Shown: positions 1 to 17,400 of the stretch, in pieces
How positions within the stretch are numbered: position 1 is the first letter of the stretch
How the letters are laid out: the number at the start of each line of letters is the position of its first letter
DNA from: Pelecanus crispus
Lineage: Eukaryota > Chordata > Aves > Pelecaniformes > Pelecanidae
NCBI RefSeq assembly: GCF_030463565.1
Contig: NC_134660.1
Location: 69,501-133,500 of the forward strand
Direction of reading: 5' to 3'
DNA length: 64,000 bases
Made by a program: the position numbers and the translations under genes
The notes under the pieces: model-generated
Told to the model about the DNA's origin: nothing
The model's input: only the letters and a program-made list of their open reading frames with translations
Databases searched by the model: none

Positions 1-96
1 CGGGATGGATGAACCCCCTCGCTCCCCGCATCTCGGGGACCACCCTTGTCTCCCGCCGAGCCGCCCGCTGCCTCTCAGCCCTGTTGTTCTCCCCAG

Positions 97-163
97 GAGA
101 AGGCTCACCATATGCCTGGGCTCCTCACGGCGATGCCGAGCAGGAGGGCTTCACCCCGGTAGG
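97..163 (+). other. candidate internal exon of an unrecognised gene
   Basis: A pyrimidine-rich tract ending in CCCCAG at 91-96 is followed by 67 bases and then a consensus donor GTGAGT at 164-169. In one frame the segment is open and reads GSPYAWAPHGDAEQEGFTPV; the other frames contain a stop or give no sensible peptide. I do not recognise the peptide. If real, it is an internal exon of a plus-strand gene lying mostly upstream of the window. No convincing partner exon was found between 170 and 2900, so this could be chance in GC-rich DNA. Confidence 0.22.
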
Positions 164-169
164 GTGAGT

Positions 170-2076
170 CGGTCTGTCCGGCCGTCCCTGCTGGCAAGGG
201 TGTTCTTGCTCCCTTTCTGCTGGTTGCAGAGGCCGGGGCTGCGGGAGCGGTTTCCTGCGAGCTCCCCGGCCGCCTCCCGAGCCCTTTTATCGCCGGGCTG
301 CCGCGGTGATTGGCTCTCGGCGTCCTACCGGCTTCCAGCCGCTTGCTCCTTTGTGTGAAGACAACCTCTAACCCCAAGCCTTCCCCAGCCCCTCTCTTCC
401 CGGGCTCCCTCTCCCCAGCACCCCCCGAATCCCCACAACCTCCTTGACTTGGCTGCCGACCCCGAGAATTTTCCTCTCCGCTTTCCTCCCTGCCGGCAGC
501 GTGCCCCCCCCCCCCCGCTTTAGTTAGCCTTTGCCCAGCCTCTCCCCCCACTCCTTGCCATGTTCTGCGTGTGCAGATGGGCTTCGTGCGAGACTTCAGA
601 CATGGCCTTGGGCTCTCCCCATGTGGCACTGACCCACTCGTGTAAGATTTCTTGCAAGCGTCCTGGAGGATCCAGGGTCTGCAAAAGCCAAACTTGTCCG
701 CCCCGCCCCCAGCCTCAGCAAACTGTTTGCAGAGGAAGGGTCATATCAGGCAGCGGCAGGAAAGGGGGATCGCAATACCCCTAGCTCCTCACCCGCCCTG
801 GGGGGGGGGGGGGGGGGGGGCAAGGCTGAGACGTGCTGGTTTCAGAAATCCGGGTTTTGCTCCACGGAGAGTTGATGAGCCGTGCATAGGAGCAGTGCTG
901 TGTATGGTAGTCGGTAGATCTGCCAGGGCAGGTTCTCAGCGGGCAAGCAAAATTGCTGCCTGGAAATAAAGCCAGCTTCCCTTGTGCTGCCCCTAGGCTT
1001 TGGGATCGGGTGGCTGAAGTTTGGAGGGCTGGGATTTCCCCAGGAATGGGGCAAAATGTTAGGAATAAATAGGTTAAATATTAAGAGTTAAAACCTGAAG
1101 GGAACTCGGAGACAGTTTGAGACCAGCCAAGGAAGCCAGGATGGCCGTGAGCCAGCAGAAAGGCAGAGGGACCCTGTGGCTCTGAGGACTTCGCCTTAAC
1201 CTCCCAAACTCTTCCAGTGGGGGATAAATGGAGGCAAAATATGCGATGGGTTGGTGGGAAGAGCTTTGATAATGATGATGCAGGAACAAACACGCTTGTT
1301 TAGGCTCCTCAACTCAGCATGGTGCCATTGGCAAGAGCTGAACGCCGTCTGGAGATGGCCCCGAGTCTGAGACAAGTGACTGCGCCCAGCACCAGAGGCA
1401 GGTGATCTTTGTGTGCAGAGTTTGTCTGTAATTCCCCGTACAAAAAATACGATTAAGGAATGTACGGCAGTGTTTATTAGACAAGGAGACAGCGGTGATA
1501 TGATTTATCACCTCTGTCACTCTGCACTGCCCAAATAGCATCTGTGATGAAAAGGCTCGCTGCCACCAAGAGCAAATAAAAGAGTAATTTGACTCGATAG
1601 TAAAATTAGCTGTTGCTGAGCAGATCCAGACCCAGCAACAGGGATGGTCATACGTATCGTGCAGCAGGAGGTTGGCAGGGTGGCAAAAGCCAGTGTCCAT
1701 CTGGGCATGGGGAAGAGCGGAAGAGTGTCCAAGGCATTGCCACGCTGCTCCGATACGAGGGCAGGTGTGCAGGAAGCCTGCAGCGAACGAGCCCCACTGA
1801 GAGCATGTCACCTGCGTGCTGCTCTGGGCATAAATGCACTGGCAAATGGGTCCTGTCTTCAGGCTTGGTCTGCCTCCCTTTCCCACAGCATCGCCCCACA
1901 GGGACTGGGTCTGGAGGAGGAGAGGGCTGGGAGCTCCTTCTGGCACCCACCCGTAGGGGATGCAGGATGGGTGCAGAGCTGGGGCCTGAGCCCATGTCCC
2001 ATGGGAGCTCCCCTGGCACCAGAGTCCTTCCCGCAGCTGCTCTGCCTGCTGTGAGAAACGCTGCAGGTCCAACTCC
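170..2076. other. stretch without recognisable gene
   Basis: Apart from the candidate exon just upstream, I see no splice-supported coding exon here. The stretch is GC-rich at its left end and contains a C run at 504-516 and a 21-base G run at 800-820. The long minus-strand open frame at 1314-2795 runs into the CA/TG repeat and looks spurious. Confidence 0.5.
800..820 (+). repeat. G homopolymer (21 bases)
   Basis: A pure G run in non-genic sequence near the left edge. It is similar in length to the C run at 42.68 kb and the G run at 62.16 kb. Confidence 0.9.
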
Positions 2077-2077
2077 C

Positions 2078-2357
2078 CATACATGCACAGGCACATGCAT
2101 GCACACACATGTGCATGTATGTGGGCATATGCACATATATGCACACACATGCACATCCACGCATGCTCACCCACATGCACACACAAAAGCACATGCAGAG
2201 TAGCACGCTCATGCACTCTCACACATGTGCATGCACATGCACACAGGCACACATGCCTGCCCACACATCTATGCACATGCATGAACGCATGCAAGCGCGT
2301 GCATGCACACAGACACACACACGTGTTCACACACCCGCGCACACGCTCACACCCACG
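2078..2357. repeat. CA/TG-rich degenerate microsatellite (ACATGC/ACACAC family)
   Basis: About 280 bases are built almost wholly from interspersed CA, TG and CATG steps, such as ACATGCACACAC and CATGTGCATG. The repeat is degenerate rather than perfect, which suggests age. The alternating purine-pyrimidine pattern is of the kind that can adopt Z-DNA. It produces long meaningless open frames rich in Cys, His and Thr on both strands. Confidence 0.85.
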
Positions 2358-2528
2358 TAGACAGGGCTGTGGTCGATGCCAGGGCAGCACAGCCTGTGCA
2401 GGGGCTGGGGTCCGATGGTCTGCTCCACCTCGGGGTGGGCCCGGGTGGGGGTGCTGGGGATCAGCTCCTTTTCCTGTCGCTATGGCGACGTGGAAGGCCC
2501 CAGCAGCCTGCCGGGCCTGGAGGAGATG

Positions 2529-2577
2529 GAGGGGGAATGGGGATGGGGACGGGGGACGGGGGACGGGGGGGGGCGTG
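2529..2577 (+). repeat. G-rich minisatellite, potential G-quadruplex
   Basis: Runs of four or more G are separated by one or two bases (GGGGAT, GGGGAC, GGGGGAC units). The G-run spacing is compatible with an intramolecular G-quadruplex. It lies about 350 bases upstream of the RNF113A start, in the GC-rich promoter area. Confidence 0.6.
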
Positions 2578-2926
2578 GCCCTCGCCCCTCGCTGCACCCG
2601 TCCCGCTGCCGGGCTCCGAGGCCGGGAGCAGGAGCCGGGGTGGCAGAGGGGCTGGCTCAGGCCGGGCTCGGAGGGCACAGGCAGTGCAGAGGGGAGCGGG
2701 GAGCGGCCCAGGGCTGCCCCGAGGGGCTTCAGCAACCGGGAACCCCCCGCCCACCTTGGCTCCCCCACCTCCTTTCCCCCGCCGGCAGGGGGCACCCCGC
2801 TCCCCGGAGCCCCGCCCCTCCGCTTGGTGGGCCCCCCTAGTCCTCCTCACACATAGGGGGCGCTGCGCTGCAGGGGCCGCCTTCGGAGCCGCTCTAGCCG
2901 CCGACGGCAGTGGTCAGCGGCGCAAG

Positions 2927-8949
<6,023 letters not shown>

Positions 8950-8976
8950 CAGAGCACCCTGTTGTGTATCTAGCTG

Positions 8977-8982
8977 AATAAA
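8977..8982 (+). terminator. RNF113A: RNF113A polyadenylation signal AATAAA
   Basis: A canonical AATAAA begins 28 bases after the RNF113A stop codon, followed by GT-rich sequence (about 8995-9015). It implies a very short 3' untranslated region of about 45-60 bases. Confidence 0.8.
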
Positions 8983-9019
8983 GCTTTCATTGGGGAGGGT
9001 GGGTGGTGGGGGTGGGAAG

Positions 9020-10120
9020 CTCATAGCAGCTGCCTTTGGGCCAGCAGCTGCGGCCAGTGCTTGTGTATCCAACCAGCAGCTACTAAAACAGTGTCCTGAC
9101 TGTGCCGGACTCCTTGTTTGCTGCCCTGTGAAGGCACAAGCCAGAACAGGTAAGGTCAGACTCAAGAGTCATGGCTGAGTATGGCTGTCTGCTACCACCA
9201 TGCTGCCAGCAGGACCGCCCCCCCCTCCCCCCCCAGTTGCCTCTGAGTGCAGCAGAGCACCTGGGGAAGGTGTTGAAGACAACAGTTACTTTGTAACTTC
9301 ATTTTTTGACCAAGGTGCTGCTGTTTCACTCCTAACTTTGTGCTGATCCTCCTTGCTTCCTGCTCCTGCGTAAGCATAAAACGATCTCAAAGTTAATTTA
9401 AGTCCATAATCTTTGAGCATGTAGCAAGTGAAAGCATGGAGGCAGATGAGAAATACTAGCTTGCACCAAGTTCATCCTTCACCCTAAAAAAATGCTGACT
9501 CATGGGAAAGCAGGCTAGAGTGCTGCAGTTATTTGTGATTTATTATAGCTCAGTGTATTCCCTCCTGTCTCTCCTGCCTGCCTCTTGGTTCCTAGGAGAA
9601 TTCAAGAGAGGCTTAAAACTTCAAGTGGGCAACACACCTCTCAAATCATCCCTCTTCTGTGAGGAAAACCATCCCTAACTCGGTCGCAAAGGTTTCATGC
9701 TGAGCAGTACTGTGCTTTTTCTTGCTGGAAGTATCAGCAATTCATTCCCTATCCAAGCTTGTGGGAGAGGGATGAGGATTTTCACAAGCTGCAGACTTTA
9801 TAACAAGCTAGAAAATTAAGATCTACTTAGTATAACAAAATTAAATCAGGAGCCAAACCTGATCCTAGGGAGAAAGAAGTAGGCCTGTCCTATCTGTTGT
9901 AGCCTGCCCCTGGGAACACCCCTTCTCTGGGAGAATGCATTCTGCTGAAACTTTCAGAAAAGAGCAAGAGCACTTGCTTACAGCTTCTTGCTTTAGTCGA
10001 AATACATGTTTGAAACGTAAAGGCCAATGCAACTAACTGCGGTGAGCTGTACGAAGTACGGAAATCAGAAGCCAGCCTGTATCATCATTTGCGATCCACT
10101 CCATCATCTTGCAGAAATAG
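9020..10120. other. intergenic gap between convergent RNF113A and STRADA
   Basis: No coding exon is recognised. On the minus strand, AATAAA (TTTATT on +) occurs at 9539-9544 and 10144-10149. If the farther one is used, the STRADA 3' untranslated region fills most of this gap and nearly reaches the RNF113A polyadenylation site. Confidence 0.5.
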
Positions 10121-10143
10121 CAGACTTAAAACATCAGAAATAT

Positions 10144-10149
10144 TTTATT
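10144..10149 (-). terminator. STRADA: candidate STRADA polyadenylation signal
   Basis: TTTATT on the plus strand is AATAAA on the minus strand, 1.3 kb downstream of the STRADA stop codon. A second AATAAA at 9539-9544 is an alternative that would give a 1.9-kb 3' untranslated region. Confidence 0.5.
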
Positions 10150-11449
10150 TGTTTTGGCAAAAAACTAGAATAACAAACTTTATCTGGGTTCAAGTACAGT
10201 TTATAAACACAAGAAGGACCTGTTGCCAGCACCACTATTCCCATCAACCACACCTACAGGACTGGATTCTCAGTGCTTCATTAAAGAGTAGAAAGACCTC
10301 CAGCACCCATGGTCCTTGGAAAGGTCAAACTAAAAGCCTTAAATACACCTCCAAAAAACAAATACCAGGGAATGGGGCGGAGCTGCTACAGCAGCAGGGC
10401 AGAGTCACACAGCCATGAATTGAGGGGAGCCACGTGAGAAGCAAGCTTTTACCTGTCATTCAGTCAGGGAAGGCAGAACAGCAATGGTAAGAGAAGGCTT
10501 AAGATCAATTCTGTACATGACATTCAAAGAGGAATCGCAAGTAAAAGGACTTTAAGCACTAAAGTCAACTTTTCCTCTGTGCCAGGGTAAGTCACTGAGA
10601 ACAAGCTGGTAGGAGTGTTACATGCTGTGAAACCAGCCCAGCTCACAGCAGGCTCAACTAGATGTGCTGTAGGGATAAAGAAGCTGGTACATTGCCCAGG
10701 TATACACAACTCACTTTGGTGAGCCAGGCAGCCATGGGAGGAGAGGCTGGAATGCCCTGTCTGACGTGGACTTCCGAGTGCTCGGCATCAAGTGAGAGGA
10801 GTCTCTTCAAAAGCTCTCTCCAGAACTGGAAGAGAAGAACCCAGTGCTGCACAGGAATGCCTGATGCAGCAAGTGTGCCTGGAATGGAATCGGGTTGTCT
10901 TCGATTGCCCATTTTCCATCACAAAACAGTGACTGAATAATCCCTTTTTTCCCCCACCCTCAAAAGTTACCCTGCGACAACACTGTAACAGTAATCTGAC
11001 TAGCTGTAGTACAATGCCCAAAACCAAGAGCTGCCTGCCTCCCCTTAACTCTAAGGCACCCTTAAAAGAGAAAGAACCAAAGAGGGTAAGGACACACAGC
11101 CTTCAACTGTGAGACAAGGAAGCCAGTGATTTTTAGAAACACATAAATAGGAGACTCAACAGACTCACTCAACCCATTTGAGTGATCTACCAGTGCTCAG
11201 CTGCAAGAACTGGGGCTCTGGGTACTGTATGATCTGGAATACTCCACAGTTCCTTGGGGTTGGATCCTTTTCCAGCTCAGGTCTGTCCATTTGTTTCCAG
11301 GCTACTTCCTAAGTAAAGAGGCAGTTGAAGTTCCTTCCCAAGGACCTGTAAACTCTTCTATGTGTAACATTCATCACCTTTTATGAACAGGACCAATAAA
11401 TTACAATGTCCAGAAAGCTCTGCCAGAAGCAGGCATAGTCCCCGTTTTT
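10150..11449 (-). other. STRADA: probable STRADA 3' untranslated region
   Basis: This follows the STRADA stop codon and ends at the first canonical minus-strand polyadenylation hexamer. Open frames inside it show no family resemblance. Confidence 0.55.
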
Positions 11450-14400
11450 CTAGAATTCCCAGTCATCCACATCCAGCTGCTCCAGGTTTGATACCAGCCC
11501 AAAAATGCCACTGGGATCCTGGGGCCGCGTTCCTTCAAAATTGGTGATTGGGGTGACGGGGCGCAGAAGTTCAGGGAGTGCTTCAGAAGCACGGCGCTTG
11601 ATCTGCACAGAAAGGAGAGAACTCATCCACTGCAATGCTTCCCCACACTTGCACATCAGTCAAGCGGCAACAATGTGTGGTTATAGGCAGAAAGTAAGAA
11701 CACAGTATTATCCTCCTGCCTGCGCTGAGACACATGCAGGGCTTTTGCACTGCATCTTGTAACAAGAAAGTGCTTTGCATGCAGCGTTTTCAGCAGCACG
11801 TGGGTGCTGTTGTCCCGATGCTTCCCCCTGTGAAGCACCACCCTAACCCTCAGCTCAGAGCAAGCCAGACAAATCATTTCAGCAGCAGGAGAGCCTCTGC
11901 CTCTTCCCATGCCAGGGCTGGAGCTCACCAACCTGCCAGACAGCTCTAAGCAGTGCACAGGTCACATCAGTTTGGTCTCTTTAAGGACCGGGTTAGGATC
12001 ACCTTGCCCCAGTACTCAATAGCCTGTGGGTGAAAAACTGTTCTGGCATACAGGACAGGCAGATTTGCATCCTCTGTTTAGATAGGGAAAAGATGCTTTG
12101 AAAACAGCCCATCCACCTCTGAGGACAATGTGAGGATGACCAAACTGCACTACAAACTACCAAACTAACAATCCTTTCAGATCACAGAAAATACAGCAAC
12201 TTGACATTCCCACCCTCGGGTTCAGTGACACAGCAAGACAACAACTACAGAAAAGCCACTGTTCTTTATCTACAGATTAAATTAGTTCCTTACCTGCTTG
12301 AAAAAGGGATGATTAAGCAGAGTGCCTGCGCTCGGCCTGTAGAACGGAGTTAGAATAAAGTAAGCACACAAGAAAATGCAGCAGCGTTTGAAGTCAGGTA
12401 GCGGAAGAAAGAAAAGACCTGGGTCCTTCCTGTCTCTCTCATTTCTCAGCTATAGGCTATCTCCCTTTTGTAACCAGCAGCACTGTTTATTATGTTCACA
12501 TGATGTTTTATGCAAGCAGTTCAACCTCCTGTACAAGTTACCTACTTGCACACCCCAACATTTATTTGGTCAAGGGAAAGTTTCTGAACAGTGTGGTATG
12601 CTAGAGAAGTTTGTCATAGCTAAAGACAACCTTACGCTCACTACCGAAGAAAATACAGTTCTTGGTCACTTCCCATCATTATTCTCCGCTGGCTGAACAG
12701 CAGACATTCGCAGCGATGGAAACTGGGTAAACACGGTCTCACAGGGTCCAGAAATTCAAGTTATTCAGCTTATTTTCCTGACGTGTAGCACCACTCTACC
12801 CCCCAAAGAAGGCTGCAAAGTAATTCTTCCGTGTCTCTTATAGAAAGTGCTCAAAGCGTTAACACTGCTCTTGTTTTACATACTTGGGACTGCTCTTCTC
12901 AATGTATGAAGCATGTCCTCACTCCACTATACTTTTGGAAAGAAAATTTTGAAATACCTAGTGCAGGTCTGTAGAGAGCAGCTTTCACCTGGCTTTACCT
13001 GAAATCGGGGTTCCGCTGGAGGCATTGCTCTACAAAGTTATGGAAGTAGGTGGAGAAGGTCCGAAGGTAAGGGTGCAGGGCTGGCTCTCCATTGGCCGCT
13101 CTCACGTTGCTAATAGCCATGCTCTCGCCCATCCCGTAGTTTGCACTTGAACGGGAGGTTTTCATGGTCAGTTCATCAGCAGGAATTGTGGTGGTGTCTA
13201 GCAGGCAGGGAACAGTTCCATTCAGCTTTTCCAAGAGCATCTGAAAGAGAAGGGGCATAAGCAACATCACACACGCAAAGACTAGACAGTTAAGATTTCT
13301 CATGCAGGTAGGCACGGCACCCCCCTGAACACAGGTTCACATCCCAGTGCAGCAAAGCAGTGCCAGGATGAAGGATGAGAAATGAACAGCTTTGCAGCCT
13401 CACCTGAGTAGAAGGCATGTCTTTAAATGGTACGTGTCCATTTGCCAGCTCACAGGCTGTTATCCCTACGCTGTAAATGTCAGATTTTGCATCGTAACCT
13501 TGGAGATTCTAGATGAAAAGGAAAAGAGAAATTAGCCTTGTGGACTTAGATGCGATTGCATGGGCAATACCCATGATTCAATATGCAGAACAGCAAACCC
13601 AAATGATTAGAGCAGAAATAGTACAACCCACATATAGGCTGGTTTATTGTGGTGGTGGGTTTTGTTGTTTGTTAAAACACACAGTTAAGGGCAACATTTA
13701 TTTAAGTGCTATCAGCTACCTAGGAGGGATGGCATCCACCTTAGGGTACCGGCATCTAATGTAACACTTTGCTAATGGGAGAATCTGTAGAGGTACCCAC
13801 AAGAAAACTACTTAGTCAAATAGATCAGATCAAATTCTACCCACTCGCCGTGCGCCCACCCCAAATCTATTTCCTGTAGCCTCTCCCCTTTCTTTTGCTT
13901 GCATTCACACACCTTCCTCTAGAGGGAAAGAAAAGACAATGTCGTAACCATGGGCTTCTCAGCAATTGCCCCTTCTGATGGGAATACAGGTTTACCCTTG
14001 CTAGGGGTCACTGGTTTTAAGGTAAAAAGCACAGAAAAAAAGGATAGAGCTCATCATGAGAAAAAGTAACCCTGTGGCTTTTGTTGTGTCCCCCTTAACA
14101 CCACCACTCAGAAAATTATACAGAGATACCATATGTCACTAAAAATTACCTGGTTGTTTTTTGGTTTTGTTTTTTTTTTTTTTTTTTAAACACACCTGCT
14201 GCAAGACTTCAGGACTGAGCCAAGGCAGGACTTTGATGCTGTATTTGGGAAAGTCATGAACAACTTTGAGTCGCTGCCCATGGTTGATCATACTTAGATT
14301 ACTTCGCAGGCCAGAGAGGTACACCTTCCCGTCTACAGAGATCAGGATATGGCTGGCTTTAACACTCCTTGAAAAAAGTAAAAATAGTCAGCTTCTCTGG

Positions 14401-17400
14401 CCTCAAAGGAGTTACGTTCCTTACAGCTTTCCCAGGAAGACTGAGTGCAGAAGGGCACTGCAAAGGATTTAAGGCAGCAATAGGTAAGATGAATTTCTTT
14501 TACGGTACATACAATAAAAGTCGTAACCATTAATAACCTAGAACTTTCAGCATTTCAAATTTATTCTCACAACAGAAATACTTATCAGAGAAGAGGAAAA
14601 ATATGCTAAGGGATGGACACAGAGATTTAGAAAGAGATTAAGAGAAGTTGTCATACTAAAGAGAAATTCATCCTTAGCGAGCACCTATGGAAAGGACAAA
14701 AGCCTACTACTCTATTGGACAGCTAAATGCTCAGGGCAATACTTGATCAGCCTCCTACCAGGAGGCTGAGACTCGTAACTATCATCCTGCATGCTGTACA
14801 AAACCATTCTACAAACATTAACAGGACTCTATTCACCCATTTTGCAGGTTCCCAAAGAATGTTTCTGTGGCAAGGAGAAATGCAGGACTAAAGGTTATGG
14901 ACCCAGGACCTTCAACAGTGACAAGGCAAATCCCCCCCCCATCACCACCACTGTCAGTCTCAGTTTGGAGACTATCAATAGTGTCTGAACAGAGCCTTAA
15001 CAAGTCAGCCTGTCAACATGACCTGCGGTTGTGCTTTTAGATACATAGTGGTCTTTGGGATAAATTTGTTCCACAGTGACACTTTCATGCAGTTTAGAAA
15101 GATCAACGATACAATTTCCCATGAGTATCAAACCAGCTTGCTCTAACAGCAAAGTAATACAGAACTTGATAATGTGTTCCGCATCTCTTAAAGTATCCAC
15201 TCTGCTCTAATGATGAGTAGTATTTCTGAGAACTTCCATCAGAAGGAAAATGGATGGCTTTTTTTTTTTTTTTTAATACCTATGTACATAGCCCATGTGG
15301 TGGATGTAGTCAAGTGCTTTCAATACGCCTTGGAGGATATATGCAATAGCCAGTTCACTCATCCCATCCATAAAATGGGTACAGATTAAATCTTTTGCAG
15401 AACCTAAAAAGAAATAAAACACCTCTTAACTGGTCAGGAAAAAAAAACCCAAGGATACTTCACCTCTTAAATTTCATTTCACAGAATATGATGGTCAGAC
15501 AAAGGTATTGCCCCTCCACCTACCATAAGCCATGAAAGACGTCACTACCCATAGCTCATTGTCAGCTATGAAAGTTGCTTTGTATGGCACGATGTTAGGG
15601 TGGTTGAAGAGCTTGGAAACATGAAGCTCCCCCTAAAATAAGATATTTTGATTCCATTTAGTAAATGCAGAAATATGATAAGCACTGGTCTTGTGGTCTG
15701 TCCTCTCCTAAACTTGCATTATGGTATTAGTGGATTCATGTTACCTGCAAGAATGTGACCATTTCATTTGTGCAGGCCTCCAAGTTCACTCTTCTGACTG
15801 TGACATACTCTGCTGTGGGTTTATACTTGGCCAGGTTCACAACCATCAAGTCTTCAAAGCCTCTGCCTGAAAGAAAAGACATCAAAGCTTCAGCAGTATT
15901 TCTGGAGAACTCATCCAGTCCTTGACCCTTAAATAATCTTTACACTCATTTACTGAAACTATTTTTTGCCTTGTGAAAAAGAGCCATTGTTCCATCAGAT
16001 ACCACCTGCCTTGGCATGTATCCCATCAAGAGAAATCCTCCTAGCCAGTAATATTATCCTGTCTTTAAAGCTCAGAACCGGAGCAGAAATAAAATTACTA
16101 GTCCACAGCCCCACCAAGGACAGGGACAGGTTTCAGGCTGCTTCTGCTGACTTTGTACTTCAGTCAGTATCATTAACCCATCACATGCCTCTTTCAGTTG
16201 AAAGCCTTTAGGATTGGCATCTCATTTTTTATTGAAGTGATTTTAAAATCAAAGAGGACAGGCATCTAATGTCAAAAAAAAAAAAAGCAATCAATCAAGA
16301 AAAGGCCAACAAATCTGCAGAAGTTATTTTCTTTGTGAAGCAGATTTCCGATCCTCCAGCCCCTAGCAGTATTACCTATGATAGTGAGCAACTCGTAACA
16401 GCTGCTGTCTGGTAGGAAGTTGCTCATGGTGTCCCTTTTAGGGGAAGAAGCTATCGACTCGGAGCTCGCCTCATTTGTCTGGGGGGAAAAAAAATAAAGT
16501 CGGGTCAAAAGAAATAAAGATCATGTGCTAGAAAAATCACCTGCTCCTTAGATTATCATACACCTCAAAATAATAAGACAGTACTGAATACAGAAGAGAT
16601 AATTTAATTGCTGTTAAAATAATTTTAAATAGTTATTTATCAATTGAAATCCAGGAGATGCCTCATTTCAGAAGATCCAGATAACTGTGTTTCAAAACAT
16701 GTAACCATAACGGGTAGGTTCTTAATTACTGTAAGCTAGAATTTCTTTAGGAATATTTGGATAAAGCCAATTACTATTCCCCAGGACAGCTTAAGCACTG
16801 CTTTATAGTAACTACCTTTCTCCCATTAATTACAACTTCTGTGCCACCATCCTGTTGCCTAAGCAAAGGCCAAAGGAAAGCTCGTTTATAGCACTTCTCT
16901 GCACTGTGGCAGTCAGCATTCCTGTCTGATGCTGGGGCTTCGGGTTTTCAGCTGCTCATCTGTGATAACATCAGCACAGCTGAAGCTGCTTAGCTGAATG
17001 GTAGAAGCGATGAACCGACTTAGCCCAAGATATGAAGATCAGACACACATGAGAAGAGAAGCTCCAAATGAAAGCAAAAACTTAACTGCAAAGCATTAGT
17101 GCTTACAGGAAAAAAAAAAAAAAAAAGAAAAAAAGAAAAAAAAAAAAAAAGACCCCACACCACATGGGGAAGCAGAACTCCCAAGCCTGTCAGCATTTCT
17201 TCACTACATCTGACATAAAGCTATCTCCTTTGTTTACATACACATCCATTTTTCCAAGCAGGATTTTGCAGAAGACAAACTTCAATGTTCTTGCAAGTTC
17301 CATTATACTTTCCAACTCCCTCAAATTTCCAAAGTCACAAGGAGACCATCCTAACGGCAAACCAAATTTATTTGGTGTCTAAGATCAAATTCAGTTATCT

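Noticed and set aside
1314-2795. A 493-codon minus-strand open frame
   Set aside because: Its middle is the CA/TG repeat translated as Cys/His/Val/Leu runs and its ends match no family; opposite and shifted frames are open too.
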